NCBI GenBank assembly: GCA_022799115.1
Contig: JAAWNT010000012.1
Coordinates: 19,743-83,742 of the forward strand
Direction: 5' to 3'
Source: Clostridiales bacterium
Lineage (GTDB): Bacteria > Bacillota > Clostridia > Oscillospirales > Acutalibacteraceae
DNA length: 64,000 bases
Under the pieces are notes generated by a model that was not told the origin of the DNA, searched no databases, and saw only the letters and a program-made list of their open reading frames with translations. Each line of letters opens with the position of its first letter. Position 1 is the first letter of the stretch. Positions 61,362-64,000 of the stretch are shown piece by piece. The position numbers were made by a program, and so were the translations under genes.

Positions 61362-62516
61362 TCATCTGGCGCCAACGCTGCCCAATACAAATTCCCTGGC
61401 CGCGTTATCAGCCTGTAATATGTCCTCGAGACAAGATATGCAGCCGGCTGTCTGGCGAAAAACCGCCTGCTCTACCAAATCTCCAATATCCAAAAACGAT
61501 AACTTTCCTTGGAGAAATAGCTGCACGGCGACTTCATTTGCCCCATTGGCGGCGGCAGGAGCCAAGCCCCCTTTTTCAATGGCGCGTTTACAAGCGCGCA
61601 GACAGGAGAAAGTCTCCTCGTCCGGTTCAAAAAAGGTCAAGCTTCCTGCTTTGGCCAAATCCAACTGGCTAACAGGGGAAGGATAACGGTTGGGCCAAGT
61701 AATGGCATATTGAATCGGAATACGCATATCCGGTACCCCCAACTGAGCGATCATCGAATGATCCTGATACTCAATCAGAGAATGAATGATGCTTTCCCGA
61801 TGCACCACAACATCGATGCTATTCGCCGGCATATCAAACAGCCAAAACGCTTCGATCAATTCCAAACCCTTATTCATCATGGTCGCGGAATCAATCGTCA
61901 CTTTGGCGCCCATATTCCAATTGGGATGCCGAAGCGCCTGTTCAGGAGTAACATCCTTTAATTCCTTTCGCGTTTTTCCATAAAAAGGGCCGCCGGATGC
62001 CGTCAGGATCAAGCGCTTGAGCGCTTGATGATCCGGACATCCCTGAAGGCACTGGAAAATTGCCGAATGTTCGCTATCCACCGGTAAAATCTGAACGCCC
62101 TTTTCCTTTGCAGCCTGCATGACCAGCGCTCCTCCAGCCACAAGAGTTTCCTTATTGGCGAGGGCGATGTTTTTATTCTCCTCAATCGCATGCAAAGTGG
62201 GCTGGAGTCCTACCATGCCTACCACTGCGTTAAGAACGGTATCTGCATCTTTACAGCCGGCCGCCTGACACAAGCCGTCCATTCCTGCATACACCTTAAC
62301 CGAGGTATCCTTGATCCTCTTTTTTAGGTCCGCCGCCGCCGATTCATCATACACTGCCGCAATCTTGGGCCGATATTCTCGGATCTGGCGTTCCAACAGA
62401 TCGATGTTATGATGCGCCGCCAGCGCGGAAACCGGAATTCCCAGCTTACGCACCACGTCCAGCGCTTGGGTACCGATGGATCCAGTGCTGCCCAGGATCG
62501 AAAGATTTGTAGTCAT
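61362..62516 (-). CDS. dxr: 1-deoxy-D-xylulose-5-phosphate reductoisomerase
   Basis: This 384-residue enzyme makes MEP from DXP with NADPH (second MEP-pathway step). It shows the NADPH motif LSILGSTGSIGTQALDVV, NKETLVAGGALVM, the metal-site ILPVDSEHSAIFQCLQG (about 141-157), LTASGGPFYGKTRKELKDVTPEQALRHPNWNMGAKVTIDSATMMNKGLELIEA and FWLFDMPANSIDVVVHRESIIHSLIEYQD. It is followed by rseP with at most a few bases of overlap or gap and preceded by cdsA (30 bp). Confidence 0.96.
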   Translation of the reverse strand: MTTNLSILGSTGSIGTQALDVVRKLGIPVSALAAHHNIDLLERQIREYRPKIAAVYDESAAADLKKRIKDTSVKVYAGMDGLCQAAGCKDADTVLNAVVGMVGLQPTLHAIEENKNIALANKETLVAGGALVMQAAKEKGVQILPVDSEHSAIFQCLQGCPDHQALKRLILTASGGPFYGKTRKELKDVTPEQALRHPNWNMGAKVTIDSATMMNKGLELIEAFWLFDMPANSIDVVVHRESIIHSLIEYQDHSMIAQLGVPDMRIPIQYAITWPNRYPSPVSQLDLAKAGSLTFFEPDEETFSCLRACKRAIEKGGLAPAAANGANEVAVQLFLQGKLSFLDIGDLVEQAVFRQTAGCISCLEDILQADNAAREFVLGSVGAR

Positions 62517-62546
62517 AGCCCACGTTAACCTCCGTGTTTGAACATA

Positions 62547-63383
62547 TTATACACTAAACAAAGGGAGATATTGCACGAAAAAATAGAGAAAAGGGGTAAC
62601 AAAAACCACACTGTCAAAGCGGTCTAAGATACCTCCATGCCCGGGAATCGCATTGCCAAAATCCTTAATATGACATCCCCGTTTCACCAGCGAGAAACAC
62701 AAATCCCCTAACACCGACAATACGGAACCTACCAGCGCCAGTATCACCAAATTTAGATAGTGAATGGTGGTTTGCGACGGGAATATCCAGAAATCAAACA
62801 CCATTCCAGCCACCAGCATAGAGAGTACGCAGATCACCACGCCGCCAACGACACCCTCCACTGTCTTTTTCGGACTGATATTAGGACAAAGTTTGTGCTT
62901 TCCAAAAAAGCTGCCAAAAAAATAAGCCCCAGTATCCGCCATCCATGGAAGGGCCAATGCGATCACAATATAGAAGATTCCAAAAAGCGCTCCGTTCTCT
63001 AAGCCGATATCCCGCAAGGTTATAATTTTACTCAGCGTCATGGTAATTAGCATATTCATGCTATAAATTACGGCAATATCCTTAAAGGTAAGCACTTTAT
63101 TCATAAAAATCATGATGGAAAAAATCACAATGGTATAGGTATACCATGCGATCTGCCACACAAAACCCTCTCCGGCCAGCGGCATAACCGCTGCGAAAAT
63201 AAAACTGGGAATTGTGACGCCGTACATCTTATAGATTCCCATTGCGGTAAAGACCTCATAAACCGCCAATATACAGAACAACGCCACCATGATATTGATG
63301 ATAATGGGAAACCACTGGCTTAGGACCAGTATCCCCACGGCAAAGACAACGCCCACTGCGCCTGATAATATTCGTTTCAGCAT
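62547..63383 (-). CDS. cdsA: Phosphatidate cytidylyltransferase
   Basis: This 278-residue integral membrane enzyme makes CDP-diacylglycerol from phosphatidate and CTP. Six to eight membrane segments are visible, with the family signature near the C-terminus: DLCFSLVKRGCHIKDFGNAIPGHGGILDRFDSVVFVTP (about 226-263), containing the Lys-Asp, PGHGG and DRxD residues, and TGAYFFGSFFGKHKLCPNISPKKTVEG. The stop of uppS is directly adjacent to its start. It supplies phospholipids from the PlsC product. Confidence 0.95.
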   Translation of the reverse strand: MLKRILSGAVGVVFAVGILVLSQWFPIIINIMVALFCILAVYEVFTAMGIYKMYGVTIPSFIFAAVMPLAGEGFVWQIAWYTYTIVIFSIMIFMNKVLTFKDIAVIYSMNMLITMTLSKIITLRDIGLENGALFGIFYIVIALALPWMADTGAYFFGSFFGKHKLCPNISPKKTVEGVVGGVVICVLSMLVAGMVFDFWIFPSQTTIHYLNLVILALVGSVLSVLGDLCFSLVKRGCHIKDFGNAIPGHGGILDRFDSVVFVTPFLYFFVQYLPLFSV

Positions 63384-63908
63384 TTATACCCCTCCAAAGC
63401 GTCTATTGCGCGCTGCATATTCGTCCAGCGCTTTTTCTAGATCCTTTGGCTTAAAATCAGGCCATAACACGTCCATAGTTACATACTCAGCATAGGCCGA
63501 CTGCCAAAGCAGGAAATTCGAGATTCTGCGCTCTCCGCTGGGCCGGATAATCAGATCCGGATCAGGCTGGGACGCTGTGTATAAATGATCGCTGATGGCC
63601 TGTTCGTTGATGTCATCCACCGAAAGCGTACCCTCTTTTACTTTTAAAGCAAGCTCCCGCGCCGCTTTTGTAATCTCGTCTCTGCCGCCATAGTTCATTG
63701 CGATATTTAAAACCATGCCGGTTTTATTGGCGGAAGCGCGTTCCGTTTCCTCAATCAACGCCTGTAAATTGGGGGCAAATCCGCTTTTATCCCCGATAAA
63801 AATCACCTTAATGTTTTCTTCCTGAAAATCCCGCAACGCTTCCTCCAGATATTGACGGAACAGCTTCATTAGCGCCTGTACTTCATCCGCTGGCCGTTTC
63901 CAGTTTTC
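63384..63908 (-). CDS. uppS: Undecaprenyl-diphosphate synthase, N-terminus missing at a chimeric junction
   Basis: The frame reads ENWKRPADEVQALMKLFRQYLEEALRDF and onwards through INYGGRDEI-like IAMNYGGRDEITKAARELALKVKEG, DPDLIIRPSGERRISNFLLWQSAYAEYVTMDVLWPDFKPKDLEKAL, which is the cis-prenyltransferase UppS making the C55 lipid carrier precursor. About 175 of about 245 residues are present. The in-frame ATG at 63869 is internal, because homology continues upstream of it to ENWKRP at 63891-63908. There the sequence changes abruptly into 16S rRNA and an in-frame stop follows. The truncation is most likely an assembly artefact, not a mutation. Confidence 0.93.
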   Translation of the reverse strand, partial: ENWKRPADEVQALMKLFRQYLEEALRDFQEENIKVIFIGDKSGFAPNLQALIEETERASANKTGMVLNIAMNYGGRDEITKAARELALKVKEGTLSVDDINEQAISDHLYTASQPDPDLIIRPSGERRISNFLLWQSAYAEYVTMDVLWPDFKPKDLEKALDEYAARNRRFGGV

Positions 63909-64000
63909 AGCTCACGCGGCTTGGCTGGTTCAGGATCTCTCCCATTGACCAATATTCCTCACTGCTGCCTCCCGTAGGAGTCTGGTCCGTGTCTCAGTAC
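63909..64000 (-). rRNA. 16S rRNA fragment (Bacteroidota-like), probable contig-end chimera
   Basis: On the minus strand the last 92 bases read like the 16S region near E. coli positions 310-400: GTACTGAGACACGGACCAGA, ACTCCTACGGGAGGCAGCAG, then GAGGAATATTGGTCAATGG and TGAACCAGCCAAG. The GGTCAATGG and GAACCAGCCAAG forms are those of Bacteroidota, whereas the protein genes are from Clostridia. No other rRNA is present and the join falls inside uppS. Confidence 0.9.

Noticed and set aside
63384..63869. uppS as a complete gene starting at ATG 63869
   Set aside because: UppS homology (ENWKRPADEVQAL) continues upstream of that ATG; it is an internal Met.

Overview
This window is a piece of a low-to-mid GC, spore-forming Firmicutes chromosome, most likely class Clostridia (Oscillospirales / Ruminococcaceae-like). 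The evidence is the sporulation and germination genes (ytvI-, yunB- and cwlD-like), a PolC-type replicative polymerase, an IspH-ribosomal protein S1 fusion typical of Clostridia, a hisZ-dependent short HisG, and the order uppS-cdsA-dxr-rseP-ispG-polC. It looks like a draft or metagenome contig. Its last 92 bases are a 16S rRNA fragment with a Bacteroidota-like sequence, fused in mid-gene to uppS, which I read as a chimeric contig end.

Layout. 0-5.5 kb: a cut-off degV, a nicotinate salvage pair (pncA-like, pncB), a small XRE regulator, a YtvI-type membrane protein and RNase P RNA. 5.6-18.1 kb, almost all on the plus strand: murD, two overlapping M42 aminopeptidases with a GNAT enzyme, a methionine gamma-lyase-family PLP enzyme, an XRE/membrane gene that may be a late arrival, glutathione peroxidase, a 57-residue Cys-rich protein started by TTG, cwlD, radA, and an adaptor/permease pair of a MacAB-like exporter without its ATPase. 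18.2-19.2 kb: a tyrosine recombinase gene with a 28-bp dif-like site just upstream. From 19.2 kb to the end nearly everything lies on the minus strand: DnaJ-like/DUF5685; an rpiR-led operon (HI0933-type flavoprotein, cmk, two plsC paralogues, ispH-S1); a purine operon (purE-F-M-N, a PurO-type IMP cyclohydrolase, a stand-alone AICAR transformylase, purD); SPFH/NfeD; ackA facing tmcAL; xpaC-telA; ligA, yunB, radC; a pseudouridine synthase; the histidine operon (hisZGDCBAIE without hisH and hisF); and polC-ispG-rseP-dxr-cdsA-uppS.

How it fits together. Purine and histidine synthesis are each arranged as one long co-directional operon with a good sigma-A promoter. Isoprenoid synthesis is represented by ispG, dxr and ispH, which supply undecaprenyl phosphate (uppS) to wall synthesis (murD). 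Membrane lipid genes (plsC, cdsA) sit in both large minus-strand operons.

The most interesting observations are these: a dif-like site beside xer exactly where gene orientation converges; a 27-codon leader ORF ending 5 nt before a terminator ahead of purE; face-to-face promoters for acetate kinase and the acetate-using tRNA enzyme TmcAL, sharing a palindromic -10 region; a histidine operon lacking both IGP synthase subunits; and a small XRE-carrying segment flanked by the two halves of what could be a split terminator. I saw no CRISPR array, prophage, insertion sequence or tRNA gene.
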